A DNA stretch of 64,000 bases from Dermatemys mawii (Eukaryota > Chordata > Testudines > Dermatemydidae). A program made the translations under genes and the position numbers. A model generated the notes under the pieces. The model had not been told where the DNA came from. It was given only the letters and a program-made list of their open reading frames with translations, and searched no databases. This document shows, in pieces, positions 26,201 to 37,350 of this stretch. Position 1 is the stretch's first letter. Each line of letters begins with the position of its first letter. The DNA lies in NCBI GenBank assembly GCA_007922305.1, contig ML677326.1:58538961-58602960 (forward strand). Reading direction: 5' to 3'.

Positions 26201-26902
26201 ATGCACATCAGACGGTAAGGATAATGGCAGAAGTGAACATTTTTCATTTGAACACTATTCCCAGAGACCATTTCTCTTGAAACAATCCATCTCTCTTAGG
26301 ATGCACACAGCTGTTCTTCATTCAACAGCTTCACCACCACAAGGGATTTTCAAACAACCATTGGGATAGTTTCCATGATCTTACAGCAATGAAAAGCATG
26401 AACAAAAGGAAAAAAAGGCTTTCTCTTGTCTTTCAGAATTGATGGCACCACATTTAATCACCACTCTTTCATTCTTCAGCTGTCTGTCTCTCTCTCTCAA
26501 CAGTGCTTCTTGTTTTCAACTTCTGCTTTGACATTTTTCAGCCTCAAGTGGTTTTTAAAAAGATAGATCAAGACAAATCCAAATAATTTACAACATCAAA
26601 ATATGAGAGACTCAAAAGCTGTTTTTTCTTCCCACCTGCTGTTTTTCAAGGTCATTTGTTTTCAAATTTCAGATAAAAGTACTGTACTGAATTTGTGTCT
26701 TCCCTAGTCAGCCCCTTTCAGTAGCTGGAATATATATATCATATTCAAGAAAGGGAATACTGGCAAATTATTTCACTGTATATAGAATTTTAAATAAATG
26801 AGGCTCTTTATAGCAAACACTCTGAAGACTGTCTTCAATGACTCCTCAAAAGAAGGACAGATAAAACACTGCTTGTCTAATACTGCAGGTCACTCAATAG
26901 AC
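23278..26902. other. Intergenic sequence, no gene seen
   Basis: AT-rich, with only an old dispersed repeat near 25345-25455. Confidence 0.65.
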
Positions 26903-27130
26903 AAGATCATGGAATCATAAAATCCCAGCGTTGGAAGAGACCTAAGGAGGTCATCTAGTCCAACCCCCTTGATCAAAGCAGGATCAATCCCCAACTAAAT
27001 CATCCCAGCCAGGGCTTTGTCAAGCCTGACCTTAAAAACCTCTAAGGAAGAAGATTCCACCACCTTCCCTAGGTAACCCATTCCAGTGCTTCACCACTCT
27101 CCTAGAGAAAAAGTTTTTCCCAATATCCAA
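26903..27130 (-). mobile_element. CR1 LINE 3' end
   Basis: Starts ATCATGGAATCATAAAATCC, then AGGAGGTCATCTAGTCCAAC and the CCTTCCCTAGGTAACCCATT segment. A typical 5'-truncated antisense CR1 of about 230 bp. Confidence 0.88.
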
Positions 27131-30029
27131 TACTGGGATATGGCCAAGAAGCACTAAATGCAAGTCCGGCAGAGTGATGCAAAGGTGGCTTACTGTACCC
27201 ACAGCTTATTGTGCCAGTCGTTCCCAACTGTTGTAATTTGGGCTGGCTTCCAGTGGCTCAAAAGGGCCATTACAACAGCTTAACAGAGGGACACAGATTC
27301 TTTTCTCCCCATCCACAAACTCTGCAGCAGCTACAGGGAATGGGCTGGGGATAGGAATCACTAGGCTGGGTGTGCCTATACCACAGGAGGTTCCACTTGG
27401 GTATCTTCTGACATTTGGTAATGGTGGCTGTTGGTCTACTGAGAATGAGCAGAGTGGCACAAAGCTATCTTAACAATACACACTGGAGGATCTGGCCTAA
27501 TATGTGTTAAGGGAACTTTGATGTTGTCCCTTGAGACAGGATGATGCCTAATAAAGATTTCACTGTATTTTAAATCATATAAAACATTAATCTTACTGTA
27601 TCTTGTAATTATATAAAGAAAACAGATTCTTATATGACTAATAAACAAGTCATTATTTATTATCTGGGTATGTGTTGTTCCACTTTAAGTTTAAATCTGA
27701 ATGCTACCTTAACTACAGATCCACTAAGATCCACAGCCAAAGCAAGATTTAGTAACGGCTGATTATCCAATATGAAAAGGTGATAACTGTCTGCAGAACA
27801 GCTTAACATTTGAAATTTGATAAATATGTAAGAATGTATAATTTTGAATAAATGGCAAACAAAAAGCAGCAAGCCTTTGTTGGTCATGACATATGCCTCA
27901 GGAATATCTGGAAAACAAATGCTTTTTAAAAAGTGTGCAACTGAAGGGTGTCTACATTCACTTTGCTATTCACTATCCTAGTGTCACTTCTGGAATTAAA
28001 GTGTGTGATTCCGTGTCTTTCATGGTATACATCAACATCGTTAAGAATTATGCACTTCATGAAGTCACTTTAATTTATAACTCTGCTCTATGAATGACTC
28101 TTCTAGGATAGAAAAAATAAAAAAGCCTTAAGAGACATAGAATACCTACTTTGTTATTAATAGTATACTAGATTATATATTCACAATATTTCTTGAAATT
28201 TGTTTCTAGACACTACTTTATAGCAAGTAGGACACTGTTTCCTTTAGTATGCCTCATGCTAAAGAGTTCTGACAAATATGTTAAGGTAGAAGTCCCTTTC
28301 ACAACATCTAGCATTTCTGCTTTTCTTCTTGGATACATTTTTTTTTAAAAAAAAAAATCAAGGATACTCTTAATTTGTCTAATGCATTTTGAAGTCTTTT
28401 TTTAGTTTTTATTCAATGTAAATTCTCAGTCAGGGTTTCCAGTTTAACCTCATTGGATTTGGTATGGTACAACATCCCTTGCTCAAAATTCAGTTTCAAG
28501 GAATTGTTAGCTAAAGACCAAATTAAAAATAAATTACAAGAGTGGGTGGCAGATTCTGCAGTTTTCAGAAAAATGCACTGATAATTATTAAGAAATGTAA
28601 ATTAAACGTGTGATAAACTTTGAACAAAAAAGAATAAAAAGAACTTTATACTGAGTAATTTGGTCCATAACACGTTATTAGTGGGCAGCATTTGATACAG
28701 CACCTTGCATATTGTTGTTTAGTAACACAGCCTTGGCAATATCTGTACCATTGGGGATAAGGGTTTCATTAAAAGATGAACTGTGTCAGAAGGATGGACC
28801 AGTGTGGGAGCTGTGAATGGATATAAAGTATTTAAATACCTGATAGTGTTTCATGTGTACACAGCAATCCAAAGATTTCACTTACCTTGGACTATATTAC
28901 TTACAGGCAATTTCAGGCTCTTATCTTCGAGAATAAAAATAGTGTTAAAATTTATCACAAGGCTTTCTATGCTCTTACAGATAAATATCATACAAATGAA
29001 AACTTAAAATGTGAAGACTTTAAAGGGTAAATTTTCAGTGACTAATAGCAGGAGGCAACAACCTCCAATTTTAATAGGTAGTGTGCAATTATGTTACCAC
29101 ACACTGAGCTAAATATATGCTCATAAAATTTCTCCAGTGTAAAGATTCTCTTCACACCACCAGAACGGTCTTTTAGCTGTATAGTTGAAGCCCATTTTTG
29201 AAGAGTTTGTGAGCTCCAATTAGCACTGAGTCATGTTAATGACCATTTTATGTTCAGTAGAGTCAATCTAACCGATCAAATGCATGATTTGGACACCCTC
29301 TTTAAGTCCCCACATTTGAAAGTTGGGCCCATGGTGTTACAGTCCAAAGTCTGAGGGTGAAATAGTGCTCTGATGGTACAACAGCACTCTTACAGCACCA
29401 TGTTTTCCTTCAAGTTCCATCATGTAAGCTAGAGTACAACCATCTATATACTCTGAGGCAGAGCACTGGCAGTAGCTGAGAGTAGGGAGAAGAGCTGCCT
29501 GAGCAACTCATCCCTCTCACCAGCACCTTTCTTAGCAGAGTCCCTATACAGCCACACCACTGAAAATGAAGGTGATTTAAAGCAGTCACTTAGTACGGCT
29601 GTCACAAACACGCAACAGGCTAGCAAAATTTTTAAATCAAATTTAGCAGGTTAACCATTTTTTTTTCTTTTAGCTGGAGAATGCCATTTTTTTCAAGGTA
29701 GGAATAGTACACTGTAATGTTCCTGGCCTGAAGTGGCTAATGAAAATCATATTGCTTTTTAAGTTTGGCCCCTAACTTAACCCTTTAATGCCTAGGTGAT
29801 TTGCAGCCACTAGCTGTACCATAGGATTTGTGGTTTTTTCCCCCAGTATTAAGATGGCTGAAATCTCAAAAGCTGTATTGTGTTCTCTTTAAAATACCCT
29901 ATGCAAAAGAGTCTTTTTTATTTTTATTTTTTTTTTTTAAAGAAAGTCAGAATTTTCCTAGAGAGATCAACATGGCTTTATGATTAAGATGGAGACTGGG
30001 GAAGGGAATTCTATTCATGGGTCTGCCTT
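27131..30029. other. Intergenic sequence, no gene seen
   Basis: AT-rich. 27150-27480 is slightly GC-richer and could be an old repeat, but no ends were found. Confidence 0.6.
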
Positions 30030-30310
30030 AAATGTAATATATGGCCTTGAGCAAGTCACTAAGAGCTAAGTTAATACAAAAATGTGTCCTTTAATTTAGA
30101 ATGACAATTTGGATCCCCAAATTGAGACCATAAAACCCTAATTTCCAGAGGTGCTGATCACATGGATATCCCCACTGACTTCACCTCCCTATGCCTGTTT
30201 TCTCATTTGTAAAATGGGGCAAATAAGACTTCTCTCTCTTATGGGGATATTTTGAAGCTAAATTCATTAATTTGTAAAGCACATGAGTCAAAAATGAAAA
30301 GTGCTATATG
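30030..30310 (+). mobile_element. MIR-like SINE fragments
   Basis: GGCCTTGAGCAAGTCACT near 30042 and CTCATTTGTAAAATGGGGCA near 30205 are parts of one SINE. Between them (30065-30180) lies other repeat-like text (CCAGAGGTGCTGATCACATG), so it is broken up. Confidence 0.55.
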
Positions 30311-30529
30311 AATTTAATCCTACATTACTCAAGTAAATGGAAGCTTTGCCATTAAACTGATCAGGTGCAGGATGGAGCCATATAAATCCAACCTATTACT
30401 TTTATCATTATTTAGTATACTAATAGTTTGATAACTAGAGCTGAACAGAGAAAGACTGTTCTGATTCCCAGAAGATTTTGCTATTTCAAAATCTGATTTC
30501 ATGATGATTAGGAACAAAACTTACTTAGT

Positions 30530-31140
30530 AGGTCAGGAGAGCTAAAGAGTAAGGTATTTAATGCCTCTTTTGCTTCAGTCTTCATTGTTACTAAATGCTG
30601 AATATAAAACCATAAGAATGGCCATACTGGGTCAGATGTCCCAGAAGGAATGAACAGAACAGGTAATCATCAAGTGACCCATCCCCTGTCACCTATTCCC
30701 AGCTTCTGGCAAACATAGGCGAGGAACACTATCCCTGTCCACCCTGACTAACAGCCACTGATGGACCTATCCTCCATGAACACAATTAATAGTAATAACA
30801 AAGGGGAAGAAACATAATCCAGAATAGAGAAAGAACAGGTTAAAGAATATTTAGCTAAATTAGATGCATTTAGGTGAGCAGATGACGTTCATCCTACAGT
30901 TCATAAGAACCAAACAGAAACAATCTTGGACCCATTATCTTTGAGAATTCATGGAGGAGAATGATGTTCCAGGGGACTTGAAAAGGGCAAACATAGTTTA
31001 AGCATCTTTGAAAAGGGGGACTAAAAGGACATGGGGAACTGTAGATTAAGAGGATGATAAGTAATAGCAATATGAATTTGTCAAGAACAAAGCACACCAA
31101 ACTAACCTAATTTCCTTCTTTTGACAGGGCTACTGACTTT
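30530..31140 (+). mobile_element. CR1 LINE fragment interrupted by a second CR1
   Basis: Sense CR1 reverse-transcriptase region. 30533-30602 (TGCCTCTTTTGCTTCAGTCT) continues at 30783-31140 (GAACTCATGGAGG-type text, then AATTTGTCAAGAACAAAGCA and AACCTAATTTCCTTCTTTTG). A separate antisense CR1 3' end lies between the halves. Confidence 0.7.
30603..30782 (-). mobile_element. CR1 3' end nested in another CR1
   Basis: Antisense CR1 tail starting CATAAGAATGGCCATACTGG, through CACCTATTCCCAGCTTCTGG, to the CATCCATGAAC-like end. About 180 bp, 5'-truncated, inserted into the opposite-strand CR1 at 30530-31140. Confidence 0.8.
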
Positions 31141-32064
31141 GATTACCTTAATTACAAGGCGCATAAGAACATTTGTGTTACTTCAACACGTGCTCTCTCT
31201 CTCTATTTGCCCCATGAGCTAAAATTGAGATCTCTATGGGGAAAAACTGAAGAATTGCATTATGCAATCACTATGCTAGTAAGCAAAAGGGTACTCAGGA
31301 TAAGCCTCTTTTCTTTTGACTTTTTTCTGCACATGGGTTAGGTTGCAAGAACTTAGCTCTCCATATAATTTACTTACTTGAAAACAGATCATTTCTATAT
31401 TGTCTAGACTTCAAATGGAGTTTCAGGGATGACAAAGAGTAGTGACTACCCTACACATCTTACTAATTACATAAGCCTTCTTTAGCATAGATGGAAGCAA
31501 TATAGTACAAAGCATTCTAATGCATATGAAAGATTAACCGGAGGATTAGCGCATCTGTTACACAACAGTGTTGGTTTTAGACTGTACTGTGAACTGCCAT
31601 CACTCAGCCTCTGTGAAATAAAATACTTATAATGTAATTCAGCCAAATTCCATTCATCATTGCAACCCCATGGGCTTTGAAAAAACCCCATGGTGTTGCC
31701 AGAGTAAACAGAGGGGAGAACTTAGCCCACTGAGATTTCTTTATAAATTGAATATGTATCTCTTCATTCTAGTGCAATTATAGTTTTAATCTTCTGTTGG
31801 GTTTTTTTGCTTCTGTCATTGCTATAACTTTTTTTATGCTCAGATTTCATTCTTCACATTTACATCAAAATTGATATCACATGCATTTAAATGAAAAACA
31901 GAGCAGTGATGCTTTAATTTAGCCAATTACTAATTTATGCAAGCACCTGTGTCTCCATTACGTAACTTTCTCACGCTTACTCATGGGGCTTGATCTAACA
32001 TTCCTGAAGTCAAGGGAACAGTTACCATTGAGTGCAGTGGATATTTGATCAGTATTGTCTATAT

Positions 32065-32368
32065 CAGGGATTGGCAACACTGGCACACGGGACCGCAGGG
32101 TAAGCACCCTTAGTGGGCCCTGCCACTTTGTTTACCTGCCATTTTGCTGACTGCGACTCCCACTGGCCGCGCTTCGCCATCTCGGTCCAATGGGGGCTGC
32201 GGGAAGTGGCAGCCAGCACCGGGCCACTTCCCGCAGCCCCCATTGAACCGGAACAGCAAACCGCAGACAGTGCAAGCTGCAGTCGGCGAAACATCAGGGA
32301 AACAAAGCAGCGGGGCCTGCTAAGGGTGCTTATCCGGCAGTTCAGCATGCCAACGTTGCCAATCCCTG
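32065..32368. mobile_element. hAT-type foldback element, 304 bp, GC-rich
   Basis: Terminal repeats CAGGGATTGGCAAC and GTTGCCAATCCCTG are exact over 14 bp. The 8-bp duplication GTCTATAT is perfect (32057-32064 and 32369-32376). Further inverted matches include GTAAGCACCCTTAG versus CTAAGGGTGCTTA, and a central 22-bp hairpin (GGGGGCTGCGGGAAGTGGC and its complement, 12-base loop). Two overlapping open stretches on opposite strands here are by-products of its symmetry. Confidence 0.9.
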
Positions 32369-32384
32369 GTCTATATCTAGCTCT

Positions 32385-32490
32385 CTAGAGCAGGTCTATG
32401 TTATTTGTTTGTACAGTGCCTAGTACAATGGGATTCTACCCCAATATGGGATCCATAAATTCTACCACACCAAAACTATTAATAATGACA
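32385..32490 (+). repeat. MIR/L2-like SINE 3' tail
   Basis: TTTGTACAGTGCCTAGTACA followed by ATGGGATTCTACC and an AATAATGACAACAACAACA tail, next to the hAT element at 32065. Confidence 0.55.
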
Positions 32491-32862
32491 ACAACAACAG
32501 AAGGGCTGGGTGACCACTCTCAAACTGTGGCCACACTCATATTATAATGAGAAGGTGTGGCACAGGAACTATAGGACCAATATATAATGCTTCATCTTGA
32601 GCTGGACAAAAATTGCTCAGTTAGCACAGCTCTTATTTTATATTAATTATTTAAGCTTATAAAGTTTAAGCTTTTTTGAATACAAAACCAAAGTTATTGT
32701 AATGTTAAAGATCTGATCTGGCTGTCACCGCATATGTAGGTCACCGTATAGCATTTAGCCATTTGTGGTTCTCAGAACAATGTGGAATTATTCACCAAAT
32801 GTGTAATACATACAAGGACAAGTTGAAGACAGAATAACTACCTCACCCTCTTTTTCATTTCT

Positions 32863-32888
32863 CTTTAAGCAGTATAATTTAATAGCAC
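32863..32888 (+). repeat. 26-bp exact repeat, copy A
   Basis: Core TTTAAGCAGTATAATTTAAT plus neighbouring bases is identical to 36241-36266. Similarity extends left through TTTTTCATTYCY. Complex sequence, not a simple repeat. Confidence 0.8.
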
Positions 32889-34813
32889 TATCCTCACTTT
32901 TGTTAGTTTCTGTGAGATCTTTAGGACTGATGTAACAAAATAGGCTGAATTTACTTGCCACTGATTGTGTATTATATATATAAGAGGTGAAAACCTTCCA
33001 GGGATATATTCCCCCTGCTTATTTGGATATGGTGTTAACTGGACCAATTACAATTCTTCTACAGGAGGACAGGGCCAAGGCCCAAAGCCTAAGTGTTTGC
33101 GCTATATTTAGGAAGAGCAAGGAGGGGTTAGGGAAGTGAAATGTACTCCCTAACTCAATGTCAAAAAGCATAGCAGCCCTTTTCCCCTCCTACACACACA
33201 GTTGCTATTCCAGTATGTGTGTCAGACCCTCTGTGCCAAGTATGCACAATGATTCAACTACTGGATATGTAGAAACATAGCTCCTGTGGCTGCTCCAAGA
33301 CTGTACCCCAGCCCTTGCATATTGCAGTTTTTTGCATGGACCAATCTCAGTTCGCTCACTTCTTTCCTCAAACTGCCCAGTCTAAGCGGTATTCCTCAGC
33401 ATGGAGTTGATTGATTACCCCAACTGCTCACTGGAGATTCATGCACGAAGGAGCCCCTCCCTACATAAAACTTGGAATGAGCCTATTAGATAATCAGCAG
33501 CATTGTGGGCCAAATTCTCTGCTCAGAAGAAACTTCACTGAGTGGGAAAACACGGGGCATGCTGGTGGAGGAAAAAGGAGTGAAAGTCTCCTATGTGGCA
33601 AGGGAAAATGTTGTACAGTTTGCACTAGATAGAACTTAGTAAGAAAATATTGAGATGGGGCCAGATGGCAAAAGTTAACGGGAGGAAAAATGACATGGAA
33701 TGATGTGTAGTGAAAATTGCCCAGTAAAAGTGCCCTTTACACTCTTCTCAAATCCTTCTTCTACTCCTTTAAATATGTTATTTTATTAAAATGTTTTCCT
33801 AAGCCACTCCAGAATAGAACAAACTATGCCAGAATATTGTGCATTGAAGTTAAAGCATAATTTTCTGCTATGTGAAATTTTATGACAGGAGTTTGTACGG
33901 AAAGGTTTTGGAGAAACTCTGCACTATGCTACCAGTTTAAGTTGCTCATTTCTTCTTGTGTAAGCACGCTGAAAAATGATCCATAGAAAAGTAAAGCCAT
34001 GCAATATTAGAAAAGTACAATTACTATATATCCAAAGGAGGAATAAAAATAATTCATTCTTTGAACTCGTGAGAGTTTTCTGGAAGGGAAAAGGGAGATA
34101 CAGCAATATAAATCAGTGGATAATACAGCCAAAGGCACCTACACTTCTGTTTAGTTTTTATTTTTGTAAAAAAACAAAAAAAAACAAACAAAACCCCCCC
34201 CCACCAGATTTATTAGTGCCAGTGAATGTTCATAGTAAGGTAACAGGAACTAAACTAATCCGGGTAGCAACTTACATCAAAGAATATCAAAATAATACTT
34301 CTTGTAAGTGAAACATAACATTTCATTTTAATTCTGTTCTTCTGACTAGAAGTCCCACTTACCTGCCTTTGAAACCTTTAATGAAAAGTTGCTATAGTCA
34401 AACAGGGTTCTGGTAGAACTTGGCACAATTTAACTGTTCATCCATACAACACCACTCACCTTTCTGGAGCACTCATACATACATACTTACATAATGCATA
34501 TATATCATGACTAAAGCCATGTATGGCCTAAAGCAGACAGAATACTTCATTCTAAAAGTAACATATTTCTACATCAAAAGCAGGTCACTGTATTTACAGC
34601 AGATGATCTAAGCTCTGCAGATGGGTTTTTGCTTGAAGATCTTTTCGTTGACATACAATAAAACGTTCAAGTTGTCAAAGTATTTATCAAATTAAAGATG
34701 TATCTACAGGAAGATCTGTTTGATCATGTGCAAGAATTCTAAGGCAATAGTAGTAGTTGTTCCACAGGACTAGTGCTGCCGTTGCAATGATCTCGTCATA
34801 AGCGTAATAAGTC

Positions 34814-36009
34814 TTTATTCTTCAGATGCAGCCAGGCATAGTGAGACATTCATGATCTGCAGGCTGTTGGCTCAAACTTCTTCATTGTATGTTTAATGTT
34901 CATGGAATAGCACCATAGAAATTCTCTTTCAACAACAAATCCTGTTTGGTTTTTGCCATTACAGAAATTCTTATTTCCAGATAAATTATACTGTTCTTTC
35001 AACGGGCTAGGAAACGTTTCTTTTGGATACTACTTTCAGCTTTGTTTCTGATTAGCTAAAATGAATAATTAGCTCATTTATAAAATGTTCCAAGGAAATA
35101 CAAGTTAGCAGCAGTTATGATTTTACTAATCAAAATGAAATCAGTAATTGGAGTTTCAGATGATTCTATTCATGATTATTTCTGTTTTGCAGTGGATAAA
35201 ATTTTGATTTACAACAGGTCTGTTAAACATTAACTCAGTCTCTTATCGGGCTCAGTGCAAAATAAGAGCACATCATCAGTTATACGTTACTTAACCAATA
35301 CACTTGACATTTTCAATTACTTACTCTCCAGATTCTTAGAGAATACTAATAATGGCGATGAATAAAATGTTTCAGACTTTTCAATATGCTGGTAAAATGA
35401 AACAATTACGTTTCAGGAGATGTGATTTTCCAGTTTCAAAATACTGGTAAACTAACAGGAGAGATGAATTCCTACAAAAGACCAAGCTCAGAAGACTTTC
35501 CCTTTTCATATCTCCTTTTATGGCCTTTGCATGCATTGTATCCTTGACACAAAGCCAAAGCAATTTCACTAAGGTATAAGTACAGTTTTCTGAGTGTGTG
35601 ACCTGAAGGTGCATTTTTTTCTCCGGGACCAGTTAATTTTCAAAAGGAAGAACAGTCTGCAAGGTCACTTCCACTGCATTTAAGTGATTGAATCTGCAAG
35701 CATCTATACAAACATCAAGCTGGAAACAAAAGCTTTTATAGTGTCCCTGGAAGCATGCAATGCCCTTTCATCAGCTTGCAGAGAAAGTCAAGCATGGAGC
35801 CCACATGTCATCACCATGTCCATTCCATTGGGACAGGTGAAAGTTTCATTGTGAACTAAAATGTTTCTGGTCATATGCATTTTGCTCCCAACTGAACCCA
35901 TTATATAAAACATTTGTGCTAATAACATCAGTAAAAAATACGGCTTCCTTCCTCTCCATCACACTAACTCTCTCTCTCTTTCTTATTTTCTGGCATAGAG
36001 GGTCTTGCG
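34814..36009 (-). other. TLL1: Putative TLL1 3' UTR and candidate polyadenylation signal
   Basis: Sequence directly downstream of the TLL1 stop codon on the minus strand. No clear repeat family was recognised in this stretch. A minus-strand AATAAA lies at 34814-34819 about 1.2 kb after the stop, and an ATTAAA variant at 34892-34897. Further AATAAA hexamers occur near 34150 and 34207, so the real transcript end is undecided. The limits given are a proposal. Confidence 0.4.
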
Positions 36010-36144
36010 TTATTTTTTGGTGTGAATGCTATCTTGGTATTTTATACTTTTGTATCGTATATGAAATCCTTTCTTGTTGATTGTATCATCAGTATGAAAA
36101 TGGAGTAAAACGGCGTCCCCAGCTGAATAAATTTCTTCTGGTGG
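36010..36144 (-). CDS. TLL1: TLL1 terminal coding exon: end of CUB5 and C-terminal tail
   Basis: This exon holds the last 44 codons and the stop of tolloid-like protein 1, a secreted astacin-family metalloprotease that processes procollagens and BMP antagonists outside the cell. It begins [10 protein letters not shown] right after an AG acceptor (tattctag) and continues with [16 protein letters not shown], the conserved end of the fifth CUB domain. A short basic tail ends in HTKK and then TAA. It starts in phase 0, matching the phase-0 end of the exon at 39507-39757, so GSG joins PPEE as in vertebrate TLL1. The wording is closer to TLL1 than to TLL2 or BMP1, judged from remembered sequences. 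The exon is 135 bp, open throughout and shows no damage. The preceding intron is 3362 bp. Confidence 0.95.
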   Translation of the reverse strand, partial: PPEEIYSAGDAVLLHFHTDDTINKKGFHIRYKSIKYQDSIHTKK

Positions 36145-36240
36145 CTAGAATAAATAATTACATAAATAAAGTTATTTTTTCATCTTTGACTCTTAGTTCT
36201 TTTTCAGCTAAGATCTTTTCTTATGGATTTTTTCATTCCC

Positions 36241-36266
36241 CTTTAAGCAGTATAATTTAATAGCAC
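36241..36266 (+). repeat. 26-bp exact repeat, copy B
   Basis: Second copy of the block at 32863-32888, same strand, about 3.4 kb away and within the last TLL1 intron close to the acceptor. Confidence 0.8.
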
Positions 36267-36419
36267 CATTCAGAATGGTTAGAACCAATACCATCATTCA
36301 AAGTGGATACAACACCTTTACACAGGCAGCACTAGATCTTAGTCTAACATTATAAAACAATGCAGCAATAAATTTCAGAGACTCATACAGCATTTTTCCA
36401 GAACAACACAGTGAAAGAT

Positions 36420-37350
36420 GTAATAGGACTATACATACTGGAACAGACCCGTGGTCTATCTTGTTCAGTAGCCTGTTTCCAACAGTGCTCAGAACCAGAT
36501 GCTTTAGAGGAAGATGGAAGAAACCTCACAGTAGGCAGAGGTACTGAGATAATCTCCTCTCTAAGAAAGCCTCATCCTAGCCCTTAAGAGGATAACCCTG
36601 AAGTATGAGGTTTAAACCTTTTTTAGCATTAACTACTATAACTGGATAGTCTTGTTCTCTGCCCAGTCCCTCTCTGAATCTTAAATTCCTAGCATAAATA
36701 ACATCAGTTCCACAGCCTAGCTATGTGTTGTGTAAAAAAGTATTTCCTTTATCAGTTTTGAATTTGAATTTCCATTCTATTGAATGTTCTCTTGATTTAG
36801 TATTATGAGGTTGGCAGAACTGAAGCTCCCAATCTATCTTCTTTATACCACTGATTATTTTATGTACTTTTATCACGTCTCATTTTATTCATCTCCCTTT
36901 TAAATGTAAACAATCCCAATCTTTTCTGTTACTCTTCATGTGAATGTTTTTCCATGCCCCAAATCATTCTCATCACTCTTTTCTAGACACCCTCTATTCT
37001 GCTGTATTTCTCAGTAATATACACAGTATTCCACATGAAGATTAACCACTGATTTATATAATGTCATTATGTAATTTTCTGAATTATTCTCTACCCCACT
37101 CTTATGGCAGCCTAACATTTTGTTTTTCTCACTGCAATTGTACCGTAATCAGAGGCCTTCATTGAGCTGTCCACAATGATGTCAAAGTCCTTTTTTCTAA
37201 ACTAATACTGTAATATAGAACACTCTAAGGATATTAGTAGTTTGTGTTTTTTCCTCCAATGTTATTACTTTGCATCAGTATTGAATTTCATCTGCTATCA
37301 CTTGTTTCCCATTCACCTAATCTGAGTAGGTCTCTCGGAAGTCTCCTCTG
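36420..37350 (-). mobile_element. Old CR1 LINE fragment
   Basis: The diverged antisense of a CR1 3' half: TACTGGAACAGACCCGTGGT at the start, then CACGTCTCATTTTATTCATC, CATTTTGTTTTTCTCACTGC, and a CTAATCTGAGTAGGTCTCTC stretch toward 37350. More diverged than the other copies. Inside the last TLL1 intron. Confidence 0.7.

Noticed and set aside
32064..32388. Two open stretches on opposite strands
   Set aside because: Both come from the foldback hAT element at 32065-32368.
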